Shown in pieces: positions 49,526-62,232 of a stretch of 64,000 nucleotides of DNA (positions are counted from its first letter, which is position 1; each line of letters opens with the position of its first letter). The position numbers and the translations under genes were made by a program. The DNA is from Rhynchopus sp. YZ270_cl-10 (taxonomy: Eukaryota > Euglenozoa > Diplonemea > Diplonemida > Diplonemidae). The notes below the pieces were generated by a model, which was not told the origin of the DNA, did not search any database, and saw only the letters and a program-made list of their open reading frames with translations. The stretch covers positions 248,001-312,000 of the forward strand of contig OZ037874.1 of NCBI GenBank assembly GCA_964035575.1, in the 5' to 3' direction.

Positions 49526-51993
49526 GTTCTCTCTAAGAGACTCTTCTTTTTGATAAATCGACAACGTGTGTAGTCACCTGTTATTTCGTGTGATCTCCAC
49601 GCGCATTTTAGAGTGTTCCCTCATGAAGAGTAGCGAGCAAGGAGTTGTGTTGTGTGTACTTTAATACAATCACAACAAGGAACGGAACTGACAATGAAAA
49701 ATATATCATTTGCCCTGTTGAGAAGTAAAAGAAAGAAAAGTTTATAAGATGATCCTAAGCCTCTCTGTGCTTAGTCACCTTGTAAAGAAAGAGAGAGAGA
49801 GAGAGAAGTAATATCGAGGGTTCGCGCTCCTGTTGCCAGGAGCGACTTTCCTCATCAAAAAAAAGTGAAGTTATTAATGCAGGCACCTCCGACCCACGAT
49901 GCCAGCTGGATGAAAGCATAAGTAACAAAAAGAAAAAGAAAAAAAATGAATGTGTCTTGAAATACAAAAACTCTCTCGCGACATCGAATCCCCGTGGTGT
50001 ATTTGTAAAGGAAACCAAAGGGGAAAAAAAATTATTGAGTTCATTTTTAAAACAAAATTGGGCTTTTTTTATATTGCAAATTTTCGCCGTTTCCATCTGA
50101 GGATCCTAACAGACGACCGCGATGTGTGCTCTTTTTATTTCTATTTATTTATTGCATCGACAAAAAGCCACTTCGGGTACTCAAAAAAAAAAAAACGTCA
50201 CCCAAATGCGGGTTTTTTTTGTTTCTTTTGTTTTTCCCGAAAATGCGCTCCACTGACCGACACACGCCTTTATGTGATTGCCAGAGTTGCTCTGTGGAAT
50301 CGTCTACGCAGTTTTGTTCACCTCTATTCCACAGTCAGGTCACGGCAGTGGTGGATTCTCCTCACCTGATGCAAAGGGAAAGCCATCTCCCCTTTTTCCC
50401 ATGCATTTCCACCAGACACCCTACAGCACAAAGAAAAAAAACTACTACTGTGCTTTGTCGGACTCCACTGATAAGGGGCCAAATGAAGTTTATTTTTTGT
50501 GGTCAATAAAAAAAAATCTCGCAAAAAAACAAAAAAAAAAAACAAAAAAAAAAACGAACGAAAAATGGTGTGCCCATCAATTCTACCACGTGAACCCACC
50601 ACAATCAAATGGAACGGGTGGAGGAAGTAATTGATGGACTATACTTTTTCTTTTTTTCCTTTTTTTATTTGTTTTTCTTTCTGAGGGGTTCCTCATAAAA
50701 AAAGAGTATCTGAAATGTGCTAAAAAAACGCAGCTCGGTTGAGCTCATGCAAAAAATAAATACAAAAAAAATAAATAACGATCGGACAAAAAGAACAAAC
50801 CTTTTTGTGTGGTCTTTGATCATACTTGGCAAAACATTATAAAGAAATCCATGTTTTCTGCAACCTTTTTTTTTGAAAAAGAAGAGGAAGGGAAGGGGAG
50901 AACAATGAGTGCAATTTTTAAAGGTGCAAACGACGCTATGGACGAAAGCGCGGGGAAAAAAAAAAACGAAAATAAATAAATCGGGGAAGAAAAACTGCGG
51001 TATCTTGTGGTCGAAAAAAGAGAGACTGAAAGTGCAAACACCTCACCGTTCATCGGCGGACGCAGGCACCGTGGAAAAAAATATCAGGATCTCTTTTTTT
51101 CGCAATGTACATGTACGCTGTTGTATCGAAAAGGGTTTGAGAAACGTGGTGAAGCACAACAAATTGCAAAAAAATTTGTGGATGTGGGTTCAGAGATGTA
51201 ATAACGAAACGAATTTTTTTTTTTTTTTGACAGACCGAAAAAAAAAACTTGATTGTATTTAGTGTAGACACCCGAGGGATGAGCTTCCACTATATTTTCT
51301 TTTGTATTAACAAATCACTCTATACCTACCGGTATAGAGCTCCGTGCTCAATATCGGCTGAAGCGTTTGTGACTAGACGTGGGTCGCCCGTTTGTTTGTT
51401 TTGTTGTATCGACAATCAACTTGGGTAGGGTGGTAACTTATCTGAGAAATAAGTATCAGAACCCAGCAAAATAAAATAAAACACACAAAAAAAAAAAACT
51501 CCTCCTCCAGTGGAAAGCTTTGAGGGGAGAGGGGAGAGGGGAAGAAGAATTTCAAATAAAAAAAAAAAAAAATGAAAAATTTATAAGATGACCCTAAGCC
51601 TCTCGGGCTAAGTCACCTCTCAAAAAAAAAAAAAACAAAAAAACAAATGAGGCTGAAATAAAAGCAATGATTTCTTTTTTTTTTAAGCACCCACACACCA
51701 AACATGTCAGTATCGGGGGTATTTTTTTTCTTCTTTTTTCTTTTTTCCTTAATTTTTTGCTGTTTGTTTCACCCCCTCCCCCTCCCTTTTTTTCGGTTCA
51801 TTCCCCTTTCCTCCCCCTCCCCCTAGTTTTGCTCCTCAACTATCCACACATTTTTTCTATCATTTCTCCTCAACAAAACCAATCATGTTGTTTTTCCCTT
51901 TTTTTTTGCTTTATTCCTTTTGTTTGCATCGCTCACTTTACACCCACTGTAAAGATCTGTATCTCATTTAGCCAAAAAAAAGCCCTAAAAACC

Positions 51994-54900
51994 TCAGCTA
52001 CTGCCGTTCAGGCAGTCACGCACCGCGTCAGATGTGTAACTCTCCATTGGAGACATCCCCGAGTTGTTCCTCAGTGTCTTGTCGGCACCGTGCTGAAGCA
52101 GTGTTGTGACCGCATCAGCGTGGTTCCACACGACAGCGTCCATAAGAGGTGTGTGGCCAAAGCTTCTACAACGTGCGTCAATCGGCGACCCGTACGAAAT
52201 GAGTAGCCTGCAGATCTCTTTGTGACCAACCTCGGCAGCCCAGTGCAAGGGGGTCGCTCCTGTGGAGAAGGGTTGGTTAGTGGTTTTGATCAATAAAGAA
52301 AAATACATCAAGGAGGACTCAAAAAAAAAAAAAAAATAGTTGATTACAGTAGGATTGGCGACCAAAAAAGTTGCCAAGTACAAGAAAACCCCCCGCCAAT
52401 ATTATTTGGTCAAGGTATTTGGTCGCCAAGTTTCTTGTTAGTTTCTTGTCCAATTGCCTACAAAAAGTCCTTACGTACAAAGTGCTCGACAGACGTCGTT
52501 ATTATTTGCTTTGTTGCTCAAAAGACCGTAGGCAGAGAGAGCTGACCCCCTTTCTTTTTGCCCTCTTTTATTGCTGTGGACATACCTCTAGAAGACTCTG
52601 CGCGTGCTGCCGAACGTCCTTCAGTGCGCAGAATGGCTTGGCACTGTGCGAAGTCACCCTCGCGAGCTGCAGTGTGCAGACGGGTATGGCCTGTGGTGTA
52701 ATGTGGTGTAAGCTTTTTTTTGCCCTCTAAAAAGTTGCCTTGAAATTACAAAAAAAGCCCTCTCGAACAGTGCAACTTTGATACATTACCCACAACCCCC
52801 CACATCCATTTTCGTGGTTTAGCATCTTGCCCTACTCCTCCCTACTTCCTCTCCCCAAAAAGAGTTGAAATACAAAGCCCTCTCGTGAACAGTGTACCTT
52901 ATAACCGGCTGTACTGTGGGTGGACACCCAAACCATGCAGTCCTACAATCCGTTTCGTGGTTTAGCTAAAAAAGGTAGTAGCGGTATCCACGAAACGAGA
53001 GATAGGCGAGGAAAGGCTGCGTGGAGTTCACGCGAGAAAAAAAGCGAGGTGTCTACACGTCATCAATTTATCAAAAAAAACAAAAAAACATACGCGGTTT
53101 GTGCAACGCAACCAACGGCTTTGGGGGTGATGTGTACGCTCCACCCTGTCCTCCTTGCCTTTCGTAGAACCCTCTGATGGGGGACTCACTGTGCTCACGG
53201 AGGGCGTCGCCGTTTGCCTCTGCTCCACCTGCTGCGTACCCTCCGTTGCGCAGTGGGGACGGCGTGCCGAGGGAGAGCTGCGTTGCTTGGCGGAGGCTGT
53301 GGAGTTCGTCACCCATCTCTTTCATATCACGTCCTGCGGCACGCCATTTGTCGTCGTGGTCTAGCTTGAGGGTTTCTACCTCAAGTGCTTGGTTCTTGCG
53401 GATGATGATGATCTCCTTCTTCAAATTCCGTGACTGCTCGCCAAGCTCATCAAATTTCCCGCGAATCTCATCAATACAGTTGTACACCGCCGTGCTGATT
53501 GAGACGCAGAGCTGCCGCATGGTTGCTACGCTGTGCTCTGCGCCATCAAGCATGAGCGCAGAAGGTGTCGCGAAGTATGTCGGAAACGTTCTCGCAAATT
53601 TTTCAAGAAGTTCATGGAATAGAACGCACTTTATGCGGTCCAATGCGATGGGTTCCGAATCGTAGCAGTTGCCCGGAAGAGACAGAGTAGGCGCGGTAGG
53701 AGATTTTGGTGGTGACGCATTTCCCCCTCCTCCGTTTTCCGGTTTTTTTGTCAACAAAATGCTGGATCTGAGTTTGTGCACCACATCTTCCCCTTCCTTA
53801 ATGAGCAACGCCAGCTCCGATTCATCCTTCGTATCCCCTGTTGTCTCCAAACGCTTGCACAGCGCTGCCACCTCCTCCGTCAACACTTTGTTCCGTTGTT
53901 GGGTCTCTTTGTTCCGTTCTTCCAGAGCTGCGATTTTTTCTTCAAAAAATTTCGCCGCTTCATTCCTCTGATAGCATTCTACTGGAGAAGACGCATCCGT
54001 AGTCTGCGTCCTAAACGAAAACGACGGTGCCAGACAGCGAGCATAAAACGACTGCATTTCTTGATCCAAATAGTTGGCATAGTTCTTCCGCGCTGCCACC
54101 TCCCCTGCAGGATGTTGATCCACCGAGAAGGTCCGAGCCACATTGTGCAATGGATCGTGAGACAATGAAGCGGATGCGGATGGGGGAGAGTCGTCCTTAT
54201 CGTTGCTGTTGTCCGTCATGTTGAAAGGATGTGGAGACCATGCGAGGTCAAAAGACGGAAGCGACGGATTACGTTTTGCGGAGGGAATGCTTGCCTCGGT
54301 GTCCATAAGCTTCTGGACAAGAAACTTATTTTTTAGAGTAAGCTCCCGCACCTTATGATCCTTATCCGCCTTCCCACAGCTGTCTGCCGACACCGCGGAG
54401 GTAAATATATCATCAGTTGTCTGCCCCGAAACGTTACTCCTCTCTCTCCGCACACTGTTCGCACTCTGACTATTTTCGAGCGCCTCGGCAGCAAGCTTCG
54501 AATTGCGTTCCTCCAAGGTCCTATTTTTCATCCTCAAATCTTGGATAATCGCTTCGCATTCGAACTCGGTTTGGCAGCTTTCCTCTTTTCGTTCTAAGGA
54601 TTTTAATATCGGAACTGTTGTGTTAAGGAGAGTCGATGACTGTCCCATAGGAGATACATCGCATACTTCATCCATAAATTTGAGAAGTCGTTCGGCAACA
54701 CTTTGTGTAATCAAAGCAACGCCGTTTGAGTCCTTAAGCGCAGCCATCCTGGTAGGATCGCGCAGTGACGACGCCAGGTCTCTCGGGGTTGATATCCCAC
54801 ACCCATGAAGCAACTCGAGAAGCACCTGAAAAGAGTGTTCCGCAAACAACACAGTACACTCCCAGCCTACAGAGAGAAGCGACAATCGGATGTCGCTCGG

Positions 54901-57591
54901 TGAAATCACCTCCAAAAGCATCGACAAAACCTGTGGTGTCGTGAACGCCGTTTGCACAACGCTGTTTAACGTCCGGTCCGCAATTTTTTCTAAAAATGGA
55001 GGAACCGTTTGGATATTTGCTTCAACCAACTCTTCAAGCTGCGATTCTGCACCAGAGGAGCGGAGAACTGCTGAGAGATCAACATTTGAAACTACCTCAA
55101 ACGGAGAGGCAAGAGACTTTGAGCTTTCATAAAAAAGATCGCACGAACTTTCTAAAAGACCTCCAGCGGCAAGCTCCAATGACCCAAGATGCAAAAGCTT
55201 CCTCAGCGCTTCAGTAGTAGGCTGCTGCTGCAGAGACAGCACCGCGGCAGACAGATTGTTGCGCCGGCTCAGCTCCCTCCCCACAGGGGAGACTAACGTC
55301 TTCGTATCCGGACCCTGCTTCCATACACAGGTCTCCAACGATGCGATTCTCTCCCCAGACTCTGCCTCCGCAACACTTCTCCGCACTGTAGTCTCCTCTT
55401 CTTCAAGAGATGACAAATCTGGAGAAGAATTTGATGCTTCTGATCCATGCCGCGCCACGGAACCGGACGGAGAGTCTACTTGAATGTATGATGCCTCATT
55501 CTCTTCGGTGTTTGTTTCGACAACCAAAGGTGGGGGGTCGGTGTTGACGGCGACAGTGGAGGTGCGGGGTTTGCGTTGCAACTTCTCCACGGTTTCCGCT
55601 AACGCTCCGATGCGTTCGTCTGCGTCCACTTCGTTGATATGGAGTTGGTTTTCCAAATCTTTGATTCTGTTTTTGATGCGCTCTGCCTCCTTTTCTTTTT
55701 CAGGATCGATCGGGGGAACGCTGCTTACTGCGCTGGCAGCGTCGTCAAGCTTTTCACAATCCTTCTTTAAACTGCTGTTCGTCTCTTCAAGCGTATCAAT
55801 GGAAGCACGAAGCTGGTTGACCACCCGTTGAGATGACGCTAGCTCCGTTTCGAATCGATGTGCATCTGTTGCCTTTACTGTAATTCTTTGGCGGAGACGA
55901 GTAATCTCTGCAGCTTGCTTGCTTTTTTCTGCCAAAAGAGCTTCATTTTGGGTCTCAAGCTTCGTTAAAACCTCATCAACCTGAGCGATCTCCGCATGAA
56001 GCTTGTCATTCAGTGCAGTAAACTGTTCCATGTTGATTTTGATGTTTTGGTCAGCCGCCTTCTTGATTTTCTTCACCTTCTTCTGCAAAGCGTCGTTCTC
56101 AGTCTCCAACTCAGCAATCTGCGCCTCCTTCTCGCTAATAACCGCCGCCACCTCGGCAGCCTCTTCACGTCTCTCCTGCATGATGCATTTCACCTTATCC
56201 GCAAATTTGCTTTCCATCGTTTTTCTAATTTTTATGGTCAAATCCTCACACAGACCGTCCTCCATCTCCAGCTTTATTTTCCGTTTAATTTCAGATATCT
56301 GCGACGCGTCTAATGGGCTTGCTGGAGTAGTTGGCGATTTTGGAATAGTAAACACACCCCCTGGTGGCGGACCACGTGGAGAGAGGTTGGTTTGGATCCG
56401 CAGCTTTTCTCCTGTCTCCTTTACTTCAGGGACGACACTACCCCCGCTCTTTGATACAATCTTGCGGAGGGAAGTGAGCTCCCGGAGGGCACTGAAGAGA
56501 GAGTTTTCTGAATCGGATCGAAGCTTTTTTTCGTGAAGGCAGGCGCTACGGAGATCCATGTTTTCTTCAACGACTTTACGGAATTCCATGAGCATGGAAC
56601 GTTGTAATTCAAGCAGTTCCAGTTCGTCTTCGGAGATGTTGGGCATTTCTTGAACAAAGCTGTTTTGGATTTTCTGAATGGTCTCCTTCTTGAAGAGGGT
56701 ATGCGCCGTTTGCATCTTTTTGCAGTCCGCAGCCTGCGCCAAATCCTCAATCCTCAAAGATCCGTCTTCTTCCCTCTCCGGCTCCTCCAGCTCGATGAAC
56801 GACTCCAAAATAAACCGTGTCAGATTCATCGAATATTCAAAGAAGAGCTCCTCTCTGAAGTTCATTGGCTGCATTCCGTTTTGGGCACGTCCTGCGCTGG
56901 GGGGCGTTTCGCATGTAGGTACCGCAGTGCTCGTCATTTTGGTGAGCTGTTGGCATTGTAACAGAATGTCAGCGCAATCCCTTTCGCTGTCAATCGACTT
57001 TGGGGAAAGGGGCGACGGAGAGGTTGGGCTGGAGCTGAGGGAGAAGGGAAGCTTTTGGGAGGTGCTGTGCGCGCGGGTTTCTTCGGTGTGGCTTGGAATG
57101 GAAATGGTGGAGGCAGCACGTTGCACGTCTTCGGAGGTGAGGGTGAGTTGGAGTCGAGCACCGACTGCACGGAGGTCTTCATTCTCGCTGGTCTGCTCTG
57201 CAAGCTCTTGGGTAAGTTTGATGACCTCGCTTTGCGACTCATCGCACCGACGGTGCAGTACACGAAGTTCTGAAAGAAGTTGGGAGTTCCGCTCTTCCGC
57301 GCCGGTAATGCATTCGGCATCTCTATTGTGGGTACTGCGCAGCCGGTTGACCACTTTCACACTGCTATCTTTCTCCTCTTGCAGCTGTGCCATGGCGACC
57401 TGCACCTTCTCTAACTCAACCCTCTGCGCAGCGAACGCCTCGGTCACGTCGTTCACCAACCGCAAATTGTACCGGTGATCCCTCAAAGGGGGTTCGTCGG
57501 AGCGACTCCGCGCTGTAGTGGGCTCAAATAGAACACACCGCACCGCATCGGCCAATTCATCATAGTTCCCTGCGATGTTGACCTTCGTCAT
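51994..57591 (-). CDS. Giant coiled-coil protein with C-terminal ankyrin repeats, three exons (1622 aa)
   Basis: Exon 1 is 57591-53094, exon 2 52690-52586, exon 3 52259-51994. Both introns are GTATGT...CACAG and phase 1, so the joined frame runs to TGA at 51996-51994. Exon 1 (1499 codons) starts MTKVNIAGNYDELADAVRCV and is mostly long coiled coil (for example AQLQEEKDSSVKVVNRLRST, VKKIKKAADQNIKINMEQFT, EKIAALEERNKETQQRNKVL) with Ser/Pro breaks (SSPTSPSPLSPKS). Exons 2-3 encode ankyrin repeats: HTRLHTAAREGDFAQCQAIL, ATPLHWAAEVGHKEICRLLI, HTPLMDAVVWNHADAVTTLL. The upstream ATG at 57654 is rejected because it translates a polypyrimidine leader. The first intron holds two family B repeats. Likely a centrosomal/basal-body or cytoskeletal scaffold; that role is inferred from architecture. 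Confidence 0.88.
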
Positions 57592-58310
57592 TGTGTAATA
57601 GGGGGGAGGGAGGGGGAGGAGGAGGGGGGAGGAGGGGTTTTGAAATAAAGACAAACCCCTGTGGAATGCACCCTCAAAATGGAGGGGGGGTGCGGGGGGG
57701 GTGTTCTCCTGTTTTTTGGTGGAAGGTTATTGAAATCATTTGAGGAAGTGTATCTACAGTTGCACACCCCATGCAGTGTTTTTCTTCCCGCCCCCACTCT
57801 CCGTGCGCAAGCAGCAGCCATTGCCGAAGAGTGCACATCCCCCCCAGCTGCAGGCACCGTCACTTCCTTGAAGGTTTGAGGTTGACTCATCGGAGAACCC
57901 AAATCTTCAACAACTAAAGGAGTTTCAGTCCTGCTCTGTGCGTCTTCGTCGTATTTTGCTCCTGGATAAGAGTACTCTCGTCTTCCTCAGAAAGTGAAAC
58001 ACGACGTGGATTTCAATCCGATTTGCCTCCAAAGGGGTACGAAGAAAACTGCCAACCATTCTGTGGAGTTGAGGCAGACAAGGACCGGGTGAAAACCTCC
58101 CAGCGCCAAGCCAGGAGCAGAGGGAAGCTCTTCCCACGATCTTCTATGAGCAGAAGGTTTGCACCAGAAGGGGGCGCAACAAGAGGCGAAGCAGAAGGCG
58201 TCAGACTACTCAGAATCCGAAAAGAATAAGCGCAAGAGAACCAAATCCAACGAGGAAAGGAAAGCCAAAGAGGAGCAAATCTGCAAAAAAGTGAGAGACC
58301 CAGGAACAAC
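57592..58310. other. Spacer with possible small coding segments
   Basis: A minus-strand frame from ATG at 57890 (MSQPQTFKEVTVPAAGGDVH, then SSAMAAACARRVGAGRK) reads about 45 codons to a possible donor GTGTGC near 57757. It could be a small gene's first exon or an upstream ORF of the coiled-coil gene. On the plus strand, about 58023-58330 contains charged coding-like stretches (YSESEKNKRKRTKSNEERKA, GYEENCQPFCGVEADKDRVK) with no complete frame, perhaps a transposon remnant. Neither is established. Confidence 0.3.
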
Positions 58311-59716
58311 CACCTAATGGAGTTTTATATTGAAACTCTGACATCAGGGTACCCCCCCTTGTTGCCACCTCATTGATGGTGTTTTTTTTAATAAATATAT
58401 GGTGTGGCTGACGACCCCAAAATAGCACTTTATTTCAGCCACACCAAGATAGCGATGACAAAGACCTGCCACAAGGATGAGGTTAAAGCAGAAGAGGTGA
58501 TTTCTTATAAAAAGAAGGAATGTGGCGGGAGAGGGTGTTGCCTCTTTCTTTTCTTCATTGAACAAACATTTCGGCCTTCGTATGGACAGTACACAAATGT
58601 ACACTGCACCGATTCTCAAGGGAATAGGAGGAGAAGAGGAAAGCTTATAAGATGACCCTAAGCCTCTCGCGCTTAGTCAACTTTTGCAACTGAAGAAGCA
58701 TTGCTTAGAGGTACAGGGCACACCACGCTGGAATGATCGGGGTCACATGATAGAACTCTATCATGTGAACCCTACCAAATCACCCTATCATCCAGCGTGG
58801 TGCATCACTGAAACCTCCCCCATCATTTTTTTTTTATTTGAAAACTTTGTTTCGTATTAGTGTACACTCCGAAGGATGAACACTATTAATTTTGTAAAAA
58901 AAAATTTTTTTGACGCAAAACGAGTAGAACACAACGCAAGGTGGGGCTGGGCAACACTCAACCCCCTTCTTTCCTTTTCAACCGACACAACCGCACAGAA
59001 GATCGCCCTCTAAGGGGGAAAAAAACGTTTTATTATCGACACTTAACACAATGTGGACACAGAAAAAGAGACAGAGCGAGGGGAAATGAATGGACATCTC
59101 GTGCACAAACATCTTGTGGGAACCATGCCATTGCATGGGTTTTGACACCTGGTTTGTATCATGAAGACAGTAGTTGAAAACGTGCTAAAAACGCATCTCA
59201 GTCGAGCTCATGCAAAAAGGGGGATATGAGTGGTGGGAGAAACGTTGAGGCGAGCCTCAAGCGACTCGCACCATGCTCAAAGAAAAGTGTTGATGAATGT
59301 GTCCCGCAGAGTACATACTTCAGTAAAGACCAAGAGAAGGGGGGGGGTGAAAAGAAAGCTTATAAGATGAACCTAAGCCTCGCTTGGTCACCTTAAGAAG
59401 AAAAAGGTGAACCTCGCCGAGCCTCGTCGCCAAAAAAACAACAAAAAAAAAAAAAAAAAAGGTGAAATTGGCAGTGCAAAAACAGAGGCATTTAAATAGA
59501 GAGGACAGACGATATGAGAAGCTAGCTGGGTATTAGTGAGCACCCCGTCACCGGACAAGCAGCCTGCACCCCTCCGCTACTGTGCTTGGTGTTTGAAGGT
59601 CAGGCGCGCTTCGGAGGAGGTGAATTTGACAGTCTGAACCATCGCCTGTGATGTGTTGTTATGAGCATGACATTTGTTCTTCACCGTGTACAGTATGTAA
59701 CATTTTTATTAAAAGG
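58311..59716. other. Spacer with MITE, repeats A, C, A and D
   Basis: No gene is seen. Along + it contains family A (58640-58683), a MITE (58721-58802), family C (58855-58898), family D (59168-59222), family A (59355-59393) and A-rich runs. Confidence 0.55.
58721..58802. mobile_element. Palindromic MITE, CACCACGCTGG ends (82 bp)
   Basis: CACCACGCTGGAATGAT and ATCATCCAGCGTGGTG are inverted. The centre TCACATGATAGA/TCTATCATGTGA forms a second perfect hairpin. CA flanks both sides (AGGGCA, CATCAC), a possible 2-bp duplication like other CAC-ended elements here. Confidence 0.8.
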
Positions 59717-61449
59717 TTAACCCTTTAAGGACCAGAGGGGACATATATGTCCACGCAACCACCTAAATTGGCTTCCACTAGGACTTTTTGAAGATTTTTT
59801 TTTTATGAGAAGATTTTGTGCGAAATCTTTCAAAAGACGCAAGATTCGATTTTTTTTGACGCTCTCATCCCCTCTCATCCACACCCGGCATTATCACATA
59901 ATAGGGTATTTTGGGTCATTTTTTGGGAATACCATTCTGACGCGCTTGAGTCATCAGAGGATTCAAACTTTGGTGTGCAGGGAACCATTTTGTACGGTCT
60001 TCAGAACGAAACTAAAATAATGGAAAATACCCGCGACTGGGCAAAGTAACACGCGTAGTTGCTGTTCCTGACCCTGAACTGGATGTGCCTCTTCTCCGTG
60101 TATTTATTGCATTTTGTCTTTTGAGGAACATTGTACAGAAAATCTATATCAACACGGTCAAGGTACAGAGACACTGGCAGGAGGGTGTTGGTCGACAACT
60201 TCTTCTTGCTTGGGAAACAGGCGTCTGAAAACAGATTACATGTGCGTGGGATGCGGCGTTCACCTTTGTTCAGCACCATGCCAAGTTGGCCAAAAGTCCC
60301 AAAAGCCCCAACTTTTGTACTGTCCAACCTCTGTACAATTACGGTATATCAGTCGCTGTCACGAAAAGTGTCATTTGGAGCTGTTTCTTCAGAAGTCTCC
60401 AAAAACGTCAAAAAAAAAAAAAATCCAAAACCCCCAATATGGGCTTTTTGGAGCCCAATCTTTCCATTAAAGCAAGAATTTTTAACTTTTGAAAAGTTGT
60501 TAATTTCTGAAATGCAAAAAATGAAAAAATGACCAATCTCTCGCGCCTGTCTCGGTGTGCAAATTTTTTTCCAAAGATCTGGAAAATGGGCTTAAATGCA
60601 TTTCCGAGCTCGGCGCTTTCAACCATAAAAAAAAATCGACAAAAAAGACCAAAATTTTAGCCATTTAAAGGTGGTCCACGGTGTTTTTACACTTTATTCA
60701 GTAAAAATAGCCGTAAAATTTGGCCACATTTAACCACAACTACTCAAAACATCAAATCTGTTGCTTTAATGGACTCAGAGGGCATTTTTATGACCTGGAC
60801 ATGGGGGTCAGATTCCAACTTCGAGCACCTAAAATAAGGTCAAAAAAAAATTCACTATTTGTGCCTACAGGTATTTATAGGTGGGATATCACCTTGTTCC
60901 GACGTTCATTCCTTCATCCCTGGAATTTGTTGTATTTTTATTTTCATCGAAACTGGGCTTAAATGCATTTCCGAGTTCCGCGCAGTTCACCATAAAAAAA
61001 ATCGATAAAAAAGACCAAAATTTTAGCCATTTAAAGGTGGTCCACGCTTAATGACACTTTTCGTGACAGCGACTGATATGTAGTTGGTTGGTACCTTCTC
61101 TCCATGCAGTGAGACATTATCTACTAGGACTTTTTGATCGATTTTTTTTTCTTTTGAAAGATTTTGAACCGATCTTTCAAATAAAGCCATTTTCGAAAAC
61201 CGAAAAAACAGGTGCGCAGCCGGAATAATTTTTTCCTTCAAAATTTTCAGAAAAAATATCAGCTCTCCTCAATTTTCCATTTTCCATTTTTCTCATTTTA
61301 TTTCGATTTCTGCTCCATTTGAAAGATCTGCTCAAAATCTTTCAATTGCGGCCAGGTACGATCAAAAATATGCATCGGATCTCATTTTACCTATGGGAGA
61401 GAAGATCCTAGCAAATCGAAAAAATCGGTCGTGGTCCATAAAGGGTTAA
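59717..61449 (+). mobile_element. piggyBac transposon relic with TTAA duplication (1.73 kb)
   Basis: TTAA followed by CCCTTTAAGGACCA at the left and TGGTCCATAAAGGG followed by TTAA at the right are the standard piggyBac target and terminal form. Within it, at about 60215-60290 on +, is RRLKTDYMCVGCGVHLCSAP, the Cys-rich C-terminal motif of piggyBac transposases (T.Y.C..C...LC...C). The rest of the transposase is missing or unreadable. A TA-flanked element is nested at 60349-61076. A segment with CTAGGACTTTTTGA...GATTTT occurs twice in direct orientation (59771, 61122). Confidence 0.85.
60349..61076. mobile_element. Tc1/mariner-like non-autonomous element nested in the piggyBac relic (728 bp)
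   Basis: TCAGTCGCTGTCACGAAAAG and CTTTTCGTGACAGCGACTGA are perfect inverted repeats continuing into TGTCATT, flanked by TA (60347-60348, 61077-61078). The CAGTCGCTGTCAC-type start and TA target suit Tc1/mariner. Inside, a segment of about 90 bp (AAATGCATTTCCGAG ... TTTAAAGGTGGTCCACG) occurs twice in direct orientation (60590-60678, 60957-61046). Confidence 0.85.
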
Positions 61450-62232
61450 GTTGATTTTATTTTTTGTTGCGTGCTTACGTACGTACGATATTTTGATTTC
61501 GGGGAGAAAAAAAAATAGGGGGGGGGGGGGGAAATAGTTGGTCATTTTGTTGCAAATCTTGTGGGTATTTTTTCGGAAGTGGCACCACCACGGTGAGCAC
61601 GGTTGAGAAGGTGTCTATTGCGCCACCAGTTACTTACTCGTAAAAAAAAAGGCGGGGCATGGGAACCAGGGGTAGCGCGTCTACACACTACCGTAGATTT
61701 TTGATGATTTTGCTCGGTACGTTTTCTTTTACAAACCGGGCTTCCTTACTAAAACCAGAGAACTTGTATTTCATAGTTCGGGTACTTTATAGTGTTTTTG
61801 CACACACATGTGACCCCACCATGGAGAGCAATCGGCTCGTGCAATCAAAAGAAAGCAGAGAAAAAGGGGAAAAAGATCCCAAAGTTAGGTACCGTGCGCC
61901 TGCGGCGCTACCTGTTCCCAGTCAAAAACACCACAATTTCATCTGAAGTTGGGTTTTCAGACTGAAAATGACCCCTTGTTTACGAGTATGGGTGCACATT
62001 TTTGTGAAAATTTAAGTCACTAAAAATTTGTTCATTTTTCCATATATCCCCCACCACAGCCCGGGATTGGTTCGGAAATGCCGCAAAACACTGTTTTTTC
62101 ACCCCCTGATGCACAACTGTTTCAGATACGGGTGGTTTTTCATTACTTTTTTTTTGCTATTTATTTTTTTTTGACGTACGTACGTACGATTTTTTTTGAA
62201 GCACCGAGCACGCAACAAAAAAAAAAATCAAC
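61450..62232. mobile_element. TAA-flanked MITE abutting the piggyBac relic (783 bp, PIF/Harbinger-like)
   Basis: GTTGATTTTATTTTTTGTTG then CGTGCT at the left pairs with AGCACGCAACAAAAAAAAAA then ATCAAC at the right. CGTACGTACG words occur near both ends. TAA flanks both sides (61447-61449, 62233-62235), and a 3-bp TAA target is usual for PIF/Harbinger elements. The left TAA overlaps the piggyBac TTAA, so this element inserted at the piggyBac border. Confidence 0.75.

Larger units (their letters stand above)
40500..51993. other. Gene desert of 11.5 kb made of transposons and short repeats
   Basis: No host gene is recognisable on either strand. It contains MITEs at 40818-41785, 42751-43466, 43753-43835, 44511-44729, 44979-46362, 46751-46871 and 48109-48208. 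Same-orientation repeats: G (41967), C (41915, 44270, 49483, 51255), B (47722, 49955), D (48409, 49193, 50702), E (48373, 49900), F (49028), A (49248, 49737, 51576). Long A, T and purine runs fill the gaps. A GTGGGGTCGC/GCGACCCCAC hairpin lies at about 47278-47310. Confidence 0.6.

Noticed and set aside
51667-52206. 179-codon open frame on + at 51.7-52.2 kb
   Set aside because: Starts in a T-rich tract giving a false hydrophobic N-terminus and overlaps the ankyrin exon on the other strand.
56678-57478. 266-codon open frame on + within the coiled-coil gene
   Set aside because: Antisense shadow with Ser/Arg-rich composition caused by the coiled-coil codons on the other strand.
57592-57654. Upstream ATG (57654) for the coiled-coil protein
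   Set aside because: The extra 21 residues are Leu/Pro-rich translation of a C/T tract that looks like an untranslated leader; the start at 57591 is better.
60001-60327. 108-codon minus-strand frame in the piggyBac region
   Set aside because: The plus strand carries the piggyBac Cys motif at the same place; the minus frame is its shadow.
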